DNA of 64,000 bases, taken from the NCBI RefSeq assembly GCF_037176765.1, contig NC_090028.1, positions 24,562,827 through 24,626,826 on the forward strand, written 5' to 3'. The notes under the pieces are model-generated. The model did no database searches. It saw nothing but the letters and a program-made list of their open reading frames with translations, and was not told the DNA's origin. This document shows, piece by piece, positions 29,510 to 56,730 of the stretch (the stretch's first letter is position 1; every line of letters starts with the position of its first letter). Made by a program: the position numbers and the translations under genes. Source of the stretch: Anolis sagrei. Lineage: Eukaryota > Chordata > Lepidosauria > Squamata > Anolidae.

Positions 29510-30579
29510 TCTATATAAATAAAAATGTAATGTTCATTTGTGGGATTAATCATCATTAATCAGTATCATCAGTTGGGAGCCCCCCAGCACCAACTGCTGC
29601 TCTGAGATCAGAGTGAAGAGAGGGGCCAGGAAGGCAGTTCTATCTTGTCTCCTGCACTGTGCTTATAATATAATATATTGTATTGTATATACATATAATA
29701 TTGATAATATTATAATGTAATACAATACTACTAATAATAACAACATATTATAATTATATATTTTATATTAAATGCAATATTACTAATAAAACTACAGTAT
29801 AATGTTATAGTACAATGTAATACATAATATTAATATTGTGCTATGGTAATAATACAATATATAGTATTTACTTGTTAATTGTAAGCCACTCTGAGTCCCC
29901 TTCAGGGTGAGAAGGGCGGCATAGGAATGTCACAAATAAATAAATAAATAAACATAACTCAAAAACTACTCGGCAAGTTGACACCAAATTTAGACACAAT
30001 ATGCCTATCAGGCCAATGAGTGACCATCACTCAAAAACACAGCAGAAGGGACTTTGAAAAAGCAAAAAGATGCTCCAGCGCATGTGCAAAAACAATTCCC
30101 CCGACAAACAAAACAAACAATAGCATATCCACACTCTCTTCTGGACTATAGCTCCCAGCATCCCCTAGACCAGGCCCTTTAGGAGAGAAGGATGATCAAA
30201 ACACACTGCTTCCAAGCTGCAAGCTTTCTTTTCCTTAGATTTCTTTGAGAGCATCCCAATCCCTGGATGTTTCCAATTTCCTATTCCTGGACTGCAACTC
30301 CCAGGAATCCTCCAGATAGGTATATTAGATAGAGATAAGTAGGTAGATAGATTGATAGACTGATCAGGAGGACTGCTGGGAGTCACAGTCCAAGAATAGG
30401 TAGAGAAGGAAGAAAGGAGAGAAAGGGGAAGGGAAAGAAAGGGAAGGAAGGAAAGAGGGAGAGAAGGAAGGAAGGAAGGAGAGAAGGGAAAAAAGGAAAC
30501 GAAGGAAGGAGAGACAGAAAGGAAGAGAGAAAGAGGCGGGAAGGTTGGCTACAGCAACGCGTGAGGCGGATAGAGCTAG
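29510..30579 (+). mobile_element. Non-autonomous Helitron carrying a GGAA array
   Basis: It starts TCTATATAAATAAAAATGTA, ends AGAGCTAG, between A (29509) and T (30580). The 3' hairpin region GGCTACAGCAACGCGTGAGG is preceded directly by a GGAA-rich tract (30400-30540). An AT-rich block with a LINE tail (29660-29955) interrupts the body. Confidence 0.82.
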
Positions 30580-30659
30580 TATACTATAAATTAAGAACCT
30601 ATTACACATATCAGCATGAAACAAGAGATCCATTAAAATTGCATCATTAAAACATATGC

Positions 30660-30689
30660 ATTATTATCCTCCCGTAGATAATAATATTT

Positions 30690-30732
<43 letters not shown>

Positions 30733-30846
30733 TATTATAATATAATATAAATTGCATAATAAAATGTTCACACACACATAAATATATAGTATTATCATTA
30801 TATCATATCCACTTCCCCCAATGGATAATATATTAATATACATTAC

Positions 30847-30888
<42 letters not shown>

Positions 30889-30990
30889 GATAATATTATT
30901 AGTATTATCATATCATGCCCACTTTTTCCCATGGATATTAATATAATTTATATAACATATATTACATATTATACTGCCAGTTATAATATA
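30660..30990. repeat. (TA)n/(GA)n-rich AT-rich DNA
   Basis: (TA)n at 30691-30710 and 30853-30885, (GA)n at 30711-30730, and imperfect inverted AT repeats. Confidence 0.85.
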
Positions 30991-30994
30991 TATA

Positions 30995-31555
30995 TCTATA
31001 TAAATAAAAATGTAATGTTAGTTCGTGCTACCATCAAAACTCAAAAACCACTGAGGGGATTGGCACCAAATTTGGACACAAGACATCTAACAGTCCAATT
31101 TATGTCCTCCACTCAAAAAAATTGATTTTGTCATTTGGGAATTGTCGTTGCTGGGATTTATAGTTTACCTACAATCAAAGAGCATTCTGAACTCCACCAA
31201 TGATGGAATTGGGCCAAACTGAGCACACAGGGCTCCTATGACCAACAGAAAAAACTGGAAAGGTTTGGTGGACATTGACCTTGAGTTTGGGAATTATAGT
31301 TCACCCACATCCAGAGAGCACTGTGGACTCAAACAATGATGGATCTGGACCAAACTTGACACAAAAATTCCATATGCCTAAATATGAACACAGATGGAGT
31401 TTGGAGGAAATAGACCTTGACATTTGGGATTTGTAGTTACTGGGATTTAGTGGGATTTATAGTTCACTACAATTAAAGAGTATTCTGAAACCCACAAACG
31501 ACATAAATGGAGCGAACTTCCCACACAGAACCCCCATGGCCAACAGAAAATACTT
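30995..31555 (+). mobile_element. Helitron, 3' end missing
   Basis: It begins TCTATATAAATAAAAATGTA after an AT-rich tract and runs through the shared interior (CAATCAAAGAGCATTCTGAA, TTGGTGGACATTGACCTTGA). It stops where CR1-like sequence begins, without hairpin or CTAG. Confidence 0.75.
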
Positions 31556-31790
31556 AAGGTCATCCAGTCCAAATCTCTTCACCAGGGCAAGAAAATGTAA
31601 TCAGAGCCCTCCACACAAAGAGCCATCCAGTCATAGTTATAGATAGATAGATATGATTCACACACACACACAGATATAGTATCATAGATTTGAAAGAGAC
31701 CCTGAAAGAAGGACTATGATATGTTGCATGTTCCAGAGTAGGCAAACCAGGCACTCTCCACATCAACACTGACAAAGAAACAACAAGAAA
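31556..31790 (-). mobile_element. CR1-like 3' tail fragment
   Basis: AAGGTCATCCAGTCCAAATC is reversed CR1 tail; (GATA)n and (CA)n tracts and a second tail piece (TCATAGATTTGAAAGAGACC) follow. Confidence 0.55.
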
Positions 31791-31799
31791 TACTGTTTA

Positions 31800-32782
31800 C
31801 CCACAAGCATAAAGGAATTACATATTGTAAAGACGTATCAATGCCACCAATAAAAAGTAAAGTCGTGCGTTAATCCCACCAAATGGGACCACCAAAAATG
31901 TAAGAAAGTTCCTAGACTGCTATTAAATTAAACTGCCACCAATATGTTTAGAGACGCTGGTCTTAAAGTCTCTGTTTATCCCTATTTGCGTTGTGAGGTA
32001 ACTTTGGTAGAGTGGAATGCACCGAACGTAAAATCAATGGAGGAGGCAGGTTTAAAATACAAAGAGAACAAGTTTATTGTTAAACAAAGCGTAATTGTTG
32101 CAATATTGAGATGTTGAGCTTGGCATATGCTTGATGGTTACAATATGGCTTGGTTGAGATACATTCAGGCTTTAGTTGTTACAATCTTATAAACTCCTTC
32201 TACAGTGAAGTGCTTTATTATTTCAGTGTTCCTTGTTGTGAATATTCTCACTGTTTGTCCTATACCGGATCAAACCACTGATCTCCAGTCTTACACTACT
32301 GGCGATCCTAAAACCCCCTCTGTTAGATTCTTTTTAACTCAAGCAATCTAACGAGGTTTCACCTTCAGCTCCCTTGCTGAAGAAATATTCACAAATACTA
32401 AGAACTAACTGAATTTACACTGCTTCACACCACAGAGCCCTAACTGACTCTGCCCTCTTCTCAGGGTCTCTTCCTCCTGACTAAACTACTTTTCCAGAGT
32501 CCTATCTGACTCTGCTCCTCCTCTCAGGGTCTCATCCTCCTGACTGACTATTACTTTTCCAGAGTCCTTTCTGACTCTGCTCCTCCTCTCAGGGTCTCAT
32601 CCTCCTGACTGAAAATTAACTGTCACTTTCAAACCTTTTTCTCCTTAAGCTCCGCCCACCTCCTCTTCTGCCTTGTCACCATGGCAACCTATCTCTCACA
32701 GCTAGGCCATGGCAACCAATGTAAAACATAAATACAGTTTAAACACAGTATAATAAACACTTTATAATAAACATTTCTCTAC
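31800..32782 (-). mobile_element. LTR retroelement fossil (one LTR plus short internal start)
   Basis: Read on the minus strand, an LTR-like block of about 870 bp (31911-32782) contains a TATA-like site, AATAAA followed by CTTGTTCTCTTTG, and ends CTTTCTTACA. A possible primer-binding region TGGTGGTCCC follows at 31900-31908. A stretch with TCAGGGTCTC and CCTCCTGACT repeats is present in the U3 part. There is no coding sequence. Family uncertain; the element is a remnant. Confidence 0.55.
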
Positions 32783-32819
32783 ACATATATTAGAAACCAA
32801 CACTTTCTCATTACTTTAT

Positions 32820-32850
32820 TTTCCAGATAGTAATGTAATATAATATGAAT

Positions 32851-32888
<38 letters not shown>

Positions 32889-32932
32889 CATATCATACTT
32901 TTCTCATTGATAATATAAAATAATATATTTGC

Positions 32933-32972
<40 letters not shown>

Positions 32973-33365
32973 CACACAGAGTATATGTAATATATATATA
33001 TATAGTTATATCATAACTACTTTTTCCCATGGATAATAATATAACATAATGTAATTAATATAATATATGTTACATATTATATTACATATCGTAATATATA
33101 TCTTGTGTTTATATATATATATATATATATATATCACAATATACATATTACGATATGTAATATAATATGTAACATATATTATTATATATTATGCAATGTA
33201 TATTACAATATGCAATATATATATATTGCATATTATAATATACATTGCATAATATATAATATATATTGCCTAATATAACAAATATACATTACATATTATA
33301 ATATATTGCACATTTTAATATAATATGCATTGGATATTATAGCATACTACATATTATAATATATT
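32820..33365. repeat. AT-rich inverted and (TA)n repeats
   Basis: Several (TA)n runs (32857-32887, 32938-32967, 33109-33134) and nested inverted repeats of AATATACATTGCATAATATA type, ending about 60 bp before the EMC8 GC-rich patch. Confidence 0.9.
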
Positions 33366-33424
33366 ATATAATTAATAAATATAATGCAACTCGAACCTAC
33401 CTTTTGTATGCGCCCATAGACTGC

Positions 33425-33591
33425 ATAGGAAAAACCTATTTCCGGTTCGCGACACGTATTTGCGACGTTTCTGTCCCTTTACGGCGGAGGCGCCTGCTTG
33501 GCGGCAGGCGGGAGGAAGCGGAAGCCTGTGGTGTTAGTGTTAAGGGCGAGCGAGAGGTGAGGCCTTGCTGGGCGCCCCACGTGAGGCGAGG
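33425..33591 (+). promoter_or_regulatory. EMC8: EMC8 promoter/5' UTR, CpG-rich
   Basis: A sharp switch from AT-rich repeats to CpG-rich DNA. TATTTCCGGTTCGCG holds an inverted ETS core, GCGACACGTATTTGCG follows, and a perfect CACGTG E-box lies at 33578-33583, 8 bp before the start codon. No TATA box is seen, as expected for a housekeeping gene. Confidence 0.65.
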
Positions 33592-49857
<16,266 letters not shown>

Positions 49858-50640
49858 GGAGGCTCCCATTGACTTGACCTATTGGCATTTCCAACTGCTC
49901 CGAAGAAGAAGAAATGGCAAAAGGTTCTCGAATGTAAATAGAGTGCCAGTGGTTCCTTCGAGTGGAAAGCCAATGATGCATCGGTAGGGAAAGGATGTGT
50001 CACTATGCAGTCAAACCTTTTTAGTGGGGATTCTTGGGATATCGGCTGTAGTTTGCAAGCCCCTTGGTGGATTCCCCCACACATTACAACATCATAATAT
50101 AATACGTTGCTGTAATTTTGTTCCCAATCAGGAAGTAGTCTCCTTGTCCCAAACCATTCGTAGTAAAAAAAAAGTTTTGACAAAGCTTTTATAACCTTTA
50201 GAGAGTAATTTTTTAAAGCAAAGACATTTATGAAGTATCTTTCAGAGCGTTATGCAGTAGTTTTTATTTTTTATTTTGGCAAAAAACAAGGATCTCAACT
50301 CTTAAGTGAAAATGAGATGTCCAGTTTGAGAACTGCCCTTCTCATTGTTGGACATTGTGCACCACGGTGCTTTGTGTAGTTAGGACATACTGTGCAGGAA
50401 GGAGGAAGAGCATGACAAGTAGTAGGGTCTCAGATGCTGCCAAGTTTCCCAGGCGTTGGTCCCAGATGCTGCCAAGTTTCCCAGGCGTTCTGGGAATGCT
50501 GCAAAATGTTACATAAGCCATTTAAATGGCTTGTTTGTTCCACGTTTTCAGCACATGGGATGTTTGGAGAAGGCAAATGAGTTATGGGCTCCTTCTTTGT
50601 CTATTTCTGTTGCAAAAGTGCTTCTCTTTCACCCTATGAC
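49858..50640 (+). other. EMC8: EMC8 3' UTR (start) and unique downstream DNA
   Basis: Unique sequence follows the EMC8 stop. It has no AATAAA before the Penelope copy at 50662, so the 3' UTR end is not fixed. A short direct repeat (GATGCTGCCAAGTTTCCCAG) occurs twice at 50434-50490. Confidence 0.5.
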
Positions 50641-50661
50641 TGACAAATCTTATAACTTTGT

Positions 50662-51525
50662 ATTGTCGAAGGCTTTCACATCCAGAATCCCTGGGTTTTT
50701 GTGAGTTTTCCAGGCTGTATGGCCATGTTCCAGAAGCATTCTCTCCTGACGTTTTGCCTGCATCTATGGAAGGCATCGTCAGAGGTTCTGAGGTCTGTTG
50801 GAAACTAGGAAAATGTGGTGTATATATCCCAGGGTGGGGGAAAGAACTCTTGTCTTTTGGAAGTAGGTGTGAATGTTGCAATTGACCACCTTGATTGGCA
50901 TTTAATGGCCTAGCAGTTTCCAAGGGTGGCTTCCTACTGCCTGGGGGAATCCTTTGTTGGAAGGTAATTAGCTGGCCCTGATTGTTTCTTGTCTGGAATT
51001 CTCCTGTTTTTGTGTGTTGTTCATTTTCTCTCTCTTACGATTTAGAGTTTTTAATACTGGTAGCCAGATATACAAAAAAGCTATTGAAATCCACAAGCAT
51101 GTGGACAATTTCAATAGAAAGGAAAAAACCATGAAAATGAACACAATCTGGGTACCAGTATTTTTAAAAAAATCTAAAATCAGGACAGTAAATAAGTAAC
51201 AACACTCAAAAACAGGGGAATTCCAGACAAGAATCAGTCAGGGCCAGCTAATCACCTCCCAACAAAGGATTCTCCAGGCAGTAAAAAGCCAGGCCTTGAA
51301 ACTGCTAGGCCATTAAATGCCAGTTGAAACATTCACACCTACCTCCAACAGACAAAGAGTTCTTTCTCCCATCCTGGACATTATTCCACAGATATATAAA
51401 CCCCATTTTCCTAGTTGTCAACAGACCTCACAATCTCTGAGAATGCCTGCCATCGATGCGGGCGAAACGTCAGGAGAGAATGCTTCAGGAACATGGCCAT
51501 ACAGCCTGGAAAACTTACAACAACT
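50662..51525 (+). mobile_element. Penelope-like element with inverted arms
   Basis: Reversed arm first (TATTGTCGAAGGCTTTCACA, GCATTCTCTCCTGACGTTTT), sense arm last (CCACAGATATATAAACCCCA, GCGAAACGTCAGGAGAGAAT, GCCTGGAAAACTTACAACAA). Between them NFNRKEKTMKMNTIWVPVF is a piece of the element's 3' coding end. Confidence 0.82.
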
Positions 51526-51849
51526 CTCTTATTATTTTTTCCTTACGTGTCATCTGGAAAGAGAGACTGCAGTTTTGATTTTTAGTTCCTGACATTTTAT
51601 ATTGTTAGGAGCAGACCTAAGAAGATGATAGGTGGACTACAGCTCCCATCCACCTCAGCTGGGAAAGTAGGACTTTGTAGTCCAAAAAGACAGGTCTCAT
51701 TGTGGGTTTAAGCAGCTGCTATTCTTAGGTGCATCCATTCCCTCTTTGCCTTCGTTCTCTGATTTCATTTGTCAAGAAGGAATGAGAAGCTACCATGCTT
51801 GGTTTTGCAATAGGGTTCCATTTTGTTCATCTTCTTCCTGTTCATTGTC

Positions 51850-52000
51850 TTACATAGGCTGGATCTACACTGTGCTATATCCCATGATCTGATCCCAGAT
51901 TATCTGCTTTGAACTGGATTATATGAGTCTACACTGCCAGATTATCTGGGATCAGATCCTGGGATATAGGTCAGTGTAGATCCAGTCTCATGCAAACCAT
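51850..52000. mobile_element. Palindromic MITE
   Basis: GGCTGGATCTACACTGTGCT and the inverse GTCAGTGTAGATCCAGTC, with inner GATCCCAGATTATCTG and CAGATTATCTGGGATC. Confidence 0.78.
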
Positions 52001-52289
52001 ATTTTTGTGGTTTTCTGCATTCCTGGAACTGCCTTCACTTTTAGGAAAAGGGAATGCACGGAAATGTCCACCATTGTGTTAGAGAGAGCATACCTGCATG
52101 CATCAATTGCAGCAAGTAATAAGGAATGCTTTAAAAAGAAATCACCAACCCACAAACGTGATAGTCACACCTCTTTTCTGTATTGTATTGAAAGCTAATT
52201 CTTGCGTATCCATCACAGCCGAGGTTCTTTCATACGAGATGCTTCTCTTTCTTAACATCCCTTGTCACGTGAAAGGCGTTTCCAATTAG

Positions 52290-52442
52290 TTAGGCCCTTT
52301 CACACAGCCCTATGTCCCAGAATATCAAGGCAGAAAATCCCACAATATCTGCCTTGAACTGGGTTATCAGAGTCCACAATCAGATAATGTGGGATTTTCT
52401 GCCTTGATATTCTGGGATATAAGGCTCTGTGGAAGGGGCCTT
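52290..52442. mobile_element. Palindromic MITE (CCCTTTCACACAG family)
   Basis: GGCCCTTTCACACAGCCCTA and the inverse TAAGGCTCTGTGGAAGGGGC; inner arms AATATCAAGGCAGAAAATCC and the exact inverse. Confidence 0.85.
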
Positions 52443-52506
52443 AGTCTTGAAAGAAAAGAGAAAGGAAAAAAAGACCTGGTGCTGAACAAAATAGATTTAA
52501 CCATTG

Positions 52507-53668
52507 TATTGTCGAAGGCTTTCATGGCCAGAGTCACTGGGTTGTCGTATGTTTTTTCGGGCTATATGGCCATGTTCTAGAGGCATTCTCTCCTGACATT
52601 TTGCCTGCATCTATGGCAAGCATACTCAGAGGTAGTGAGGTCTGTTGGAACTAGGAAAATGGGTTTATATATCTGTGGAATGACCAGGGTGGGACAAAGG
52701 ACTCTTGTCTGCTGGAGCTAGGTGTGAATGTTTCAACTGACAGTTGTGCCAGGCCATCAAATCAGAAGAGCTGCAAGACCGAGAACAAGCCGCGAGAGTC
52801 AAGACAAAGATCCACCCAGAGGAAAAGTGTTCTTGCCATACATCAAGGGAACCACTGGCCGCACAGGGAAGCCGATGAGGAAACACAACATACAAACTAT
52901 CTACAGACCCACCAAGAAAATCCAACAAATGCTACATTCAGCAAAGAACAAGAGGGATCCTCTCACTTCTGCAGGGGTCTACCATATACCATGCAACTGT
53001 GGTCAAGTCTACATAGGGACCACCAAACGCAGCATTGCCCAAACACGAATCAAGGAACATGAAAGGCACTGCAGACTATTTAAACCAGAGAAATCAGCTA
53101 TAGCAGAGCACCTGATGAACCAGCCTGGACACAGCATATTATTTGCAGGCCAAAATCCACTATCTGGGATTCTACAACTAATTCTGTTGAGACAAAGGAC
53201 ACCAAAATATTATTTGAGAACACAGAAATGCTGGACCACTCTAACAACTACCATGTCAGACTACACAGAGAAACCATTGAAATCCACAAGCATGTGGACA
53301 ATTTCAACAGAAAGGAGGAAACCATGAAAATGAACAAAATCTGGCTACCAGTATTTAAAAACTCTAAAATTACAACAGCAAAACAACAGAGAGGAAACAA
53401 TCTGGGACATCTAATCACCTCTCAACAAAAGATTGCCCCAGGTACTGCCAGGCCATCAAATGCTGATCAAGGTGGTAAGTTGAAACACTCACACCTAGCT
53501 CCAGCAGACAAGAGTCCTTTGGTCATTCCTCAGATATATAAACCCACTTTCCTAGTTCTAACAGACCTCACTACCTCTGAGGATGCTTGCCATAGATGCA
53601 GGCGAAACTCAGGAGAGAATGCCTCTAGAACATGGCCATATAGCCCAAAAAAGCCTACAACAACCCAG
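52507..53668 (+). mobile_element. Penelope-like element with GIY-YIG domain, 12-bp target duplication
   Basis: A reversed arm (52507-52745) is followed by sense coding remnants: RKHNIQTIYRPTKKIQQML and the GIY-YIG endonuclease GVYHIPCNCGQVYIGTTKRS, RIKEHERHCRL, KSAIAEHLMNQPGHSI (about 52960-53150). The sense arm ends CTACAACAACCCAG. A perfect 12-bp duplication, ATTTAACCATTG, flanks it (52495-52506 and 53669-53680). It carries no reverse transcriptase. Confidence 0.92.
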
Positions 53669-53680
53669 ATTTAACCATTG

Positions 53681-54260
53681 TTTGTAAGTAGCTGACCCCT
53701 TCTCAAGGACTGTCTTCATAAACCGAAACATAATCCTGCAGCAAACATGTAGTTCTTCGTTGATAAAAGTTGCTGTCTGCCTCGACTGTTGTTCTCCATC
53801 TTAAGTTGAATTTAAGATCACGATGAAGTCCTCTTTCACTCCAAAATGTGCCAGGTAGTTATAAATAACAGCAGAATCTCTTTTATTTGGCACTGGACTT
53901 TTTGTCTTCTTTTTCTTGTGAAATCGGTGCTGTTTCCGTCCCGTTCTTGGCACTTCGTTCTTGGTCCTTTCAGAATAGATTTGTCATGCATTGATCTTTT
54001 ACCTTCAAGGGGTCTCCATTTTCCCCCTGCACTGCTTTACTCTTCTTTTTCCTTAGTTTCCTTTTTGAGGGAGGTGTGTGGCACCTTGTTATTTTATATG
54101 TATTTATTTGTTTGTCTTTTCTACTCCTCTGGACTGTACCTAACCTTTATAACGTTCTACACGTTAAGCAGTAACCGTTTGAGATTTCTTGTTAGACGAA
54201 ACCTATTGAACTGACTCTCTTTCCTTTCCTCCATCATCAACTTGGAAATAAAACTAATGA
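53681..54260 (+). other. Unique DNA ending in a polyadenylation signal
   Basis: Unique T-rich sequence ends with AATAAA at 54247-54252 followed by a GT-rich stretch (TTGGGTTTTGTAAGAG). It could be the distal EMC8 3' UTR, or the end of another transcript. No coding frame is convincing. Confidence 0.4.
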
Positions 54261-54577
54261 AACAAATTTGGGTTTTGTAAGAGTCTTGGCGTACAGCCGG
54301 TTGCTAACCAGAGCTGACTTTTGTTGCAGCATGCAAGGAATCAGTTAATGTGTGTATCTCTTTGTCAACTATAAAATAATAATATTTATTTATTTATCAT
54401 ATCCGAAGCAAACCAAGGGTACAATTGTATTGTATTTTAAAAACAAGAAGTTTAAAAACTTGGCATTAAATTAAATGTCCTTTGACTAGTAACTGGCCAC
54501 TTGGAATGCCTCTGATGTTGCTGTAAGGAGGTCCTCCATTGTGCACGTGGCAGGGCTCAGACTGCATTGTAATAGGT

Positions 54578-55354
54578 CAGTGATGGGCAACCTTTTGAGC
54601 TTGTGTGTCAAAATTTACCAAAAACCTGAGCATAACTTGGGTAGAGTGTCATTTCAAGAATAAATAATAATAATAATTTTAAAAAACTTTATTTGTACCC
54701 CGCTACCATCTCCCCAAGGGACTCGGTGTGGCTTACATGAGGCCGAGCCCACAATACAACAGTAAAAACAATAACAACAGTAATACAAAACAATAAATAA
54801 AACTCATAAGCAGAAAATAAGCAATAATAATTTTAATAATAATAATTTTCGCCGAATTAGGCTGAAAAATGCGGTATAAAAATAAAGTAAATAAATAAAT
54901 AATAAATAAACGTTAACAATAACACAACGACGTTTAAAAACCTATGGCTGGGCCAAATGTAATAATTAATTTTTTAAAAATAATGCTAAGTATGACAGGT
55001 GAAATATAACTAGGATAGAATTTTTGGAGAGGGATGGGGCGTGCAGACAATCCTAGATCACTAATAAAGTGCATTTAGGGATATATTGCTGGGAGTTTCC
55101 TTTAAAAAAACCCATAATTTCGCAATATTTATAGTTTAAATAAGAAAAATGTATAATCCATGCTGAGTTATGGAGTGAACAATGCTCAAATGTGCATATG
55201 ATAAATTTGTAGAGCCTTTTACAAATTTAAGGATGGAATTAGATTTGCTCTTATAAGGTGTATTTCTCTGTATGTGGCCACATGTGTCTGCGTGTCATCA
55301 AAAATAGCCATGTGTGTCAGTGCTGACACACATGTCTTAGGTTCACCATCACGG
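54578..55354. mobile_element. hAT element (CAGTGATGGGCAACC) with L2 tail inside
   Basis: Left terminus CAGTGATGGGCAACCTTTTG, right part TGCTGACACACATGTCTTAG and GTTCACCATCACGG. A perfect 8-bp duplication, TAATAGGT, flanks it (54570-54577 and 55355-55362). A reversed L2 3' tail interrupts it at about 54663-54960. Confidence 0.88.
54663..54960 (-). mobile_element. L2-like LINE 3' tail
   Basis: (TAA)n, then CTTTATTTGTACCCCGCTAC, CATCTCCCCAAGGGACTCGG and CTTACATGAGGCCGAGCCCA, the reverse of the 18-kb L2 tail. Confidence 0.85.
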
Positions 55355-55499
55355 TAATAGGTGGTCTTCTCCACACTCGCATATCATGGGCTCAACTTCA
55401 TGACCCTATTTGCTAAGGTTGGCTCTGCATCTCATGGTGCCAGAGCACAGTCTGTTCAGTGCCTTCCAAGTCGCCCAGTCTTCTGTGTGCCCAGAGGGG

Positions 55500-56180
55500 A
55501 GCACACAGAATAAGATGCATGAAGCTGATTGGTCAGGCAATGCCCTGGGAGCAGGCTGAGCCTGGGACTTTTGGATACTGTTACATTGTTGTTCAGGCTT
55601 GAGTTATTCAGGTGCAGAGAGAGTTTGAAGAGAGAAGCAGAGAGAGACAGAGTTTAGAGTATAGTCTTGCTTCATAAGCTCCTGGAAGGAAGATTTCTCC
55701 ACATGGACAAAAGAAAGATCATTTTAAATTTCTCATTAAAGGACATTATGCGAGTTGGTGCAACAGATCACATTGTACATATGTTGTTCTGGATTTACTA
55801 AACTACCATAGAGTCTCGCTTATCCAACCTTCAGTCATCCAATGTTCTGTATTATCCAACTCAGTCTATCTCTGGCAAACAGACAAGAACCCTTGTCTGT
55901 TTTGGTGCTAAATTCATAAATACATAACGTTACTGTGTATTGAACTGCTTCTTCTATTGATTTGTTGTAAAACATGATGTTTTGGTGCTTAATTTGTAAA
56001 ATCATAATGTAATTTGACATTGAATAGGCTTTTCCTTAATCCCTCCTTATTATCCAACATTTTTGCCTATCCAGTATTCTGCTAGTTCGCTTATGTTGGG
56101 TAAGCAAGACTCTACTGTAACTGTTCTTTACCGTTCACCTTATTGGCATATTTTCTTTCTCTGGCAAGGCAGTGTGTGGG
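55500..56180. mobile_element. LTR-like fossil interrupted by a Tigger-like MITE
   Basis: Text around GAAGCTGATTGGTCAGG, GATTTCTCCACATGGACA, GGACATTATGCGAGTTGGTG and TTCACCTTATTGGCATATTT recurs in 60195-61015. Both look like copies of one LTR. Family unknown; the element is a decayed remnant. Confidence 0.45.
55806..56117. mobile_element. Tigger/pogo-like MITE
   Basis: ATAGAGTCTCGCTTATCCAA and the inverse GTTGGGTAAGCAAGACTCTA are its termini, with TA on each side. Interior TTATCCAAC motifs and AAAACATGATGTTTTGGTGC are typical of this family. Confidence 0.85.
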
Positions 56181-56730
56181 CTGATCAAATGTGAACTACG
56201 TATGGTTTATTTTACATTACACCACAACTTTCATACAACATTTTGCCTGAGCCTGAAAACATTACATAAACAGGAGAAGACTGGATTTGCTTTTTATTCG
56301 GAAGGTGAAACAGGATCTTCAATCAAATTTATTGTTTTTTTTCAATCTGGAGTTGCTGCTTTTAAGATTTGTTCTCTGTGAAAACACACTTTGAATCAAC
56401 TGAATCTTGGCCCAGCATTGACTTGGCTGCATTTACTTATCCTCTTTGGACTTCTGGTAATGCCAAACGGTGAGTATGTATTTGAATGCATATATGAGAA
56501 TTTTATAGGGTAGCAACTTTTATGGTCAACTGAGAAATGCTTTACAGGTTGAAAAGTTGCTTGGTTTGCATTTGAACAAAGAGGTGTGTGTGTTGAAATT
56601 GATTGCTTGGGGGGGGGGGGAGAAGACTCCTCCCTTGCAGATGGAAGAAGGAAGCAGCGAAAAGGAATAAATGGTTGTCTTGCAATAGGGGGAAATGCAT
56701 TTTGCACAGTCTTACGTTCTTGTATCAGGA
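56181..56730. other. Intergenic sequence, no gene recognised
   Basis: Unique-looking DNA with a poly-G run at 56609-56621. Open frames here lack similarity that I recognise and have no clear splice context. Confidence 0.4.

Noticed and set aside
28800-33365. AT-rich palindromes as a replication origin or matrix attachment site
   Set aside because: Composition alone is compatible with that, but nothing specific supports it beyond (TA)n expansion.
33565-33591. Upstream in-frame non-ATG start for EMC8
   Set aside because: It is only a TTG; the ATG at 33592 gives the expected family N-terminus.
52728-53327. GIY-YIG protein as a host DNA-repair nuclease
   Set aside because: It lies between Penelope arms with a 12-bp target duplication, so it is transposon-derived.
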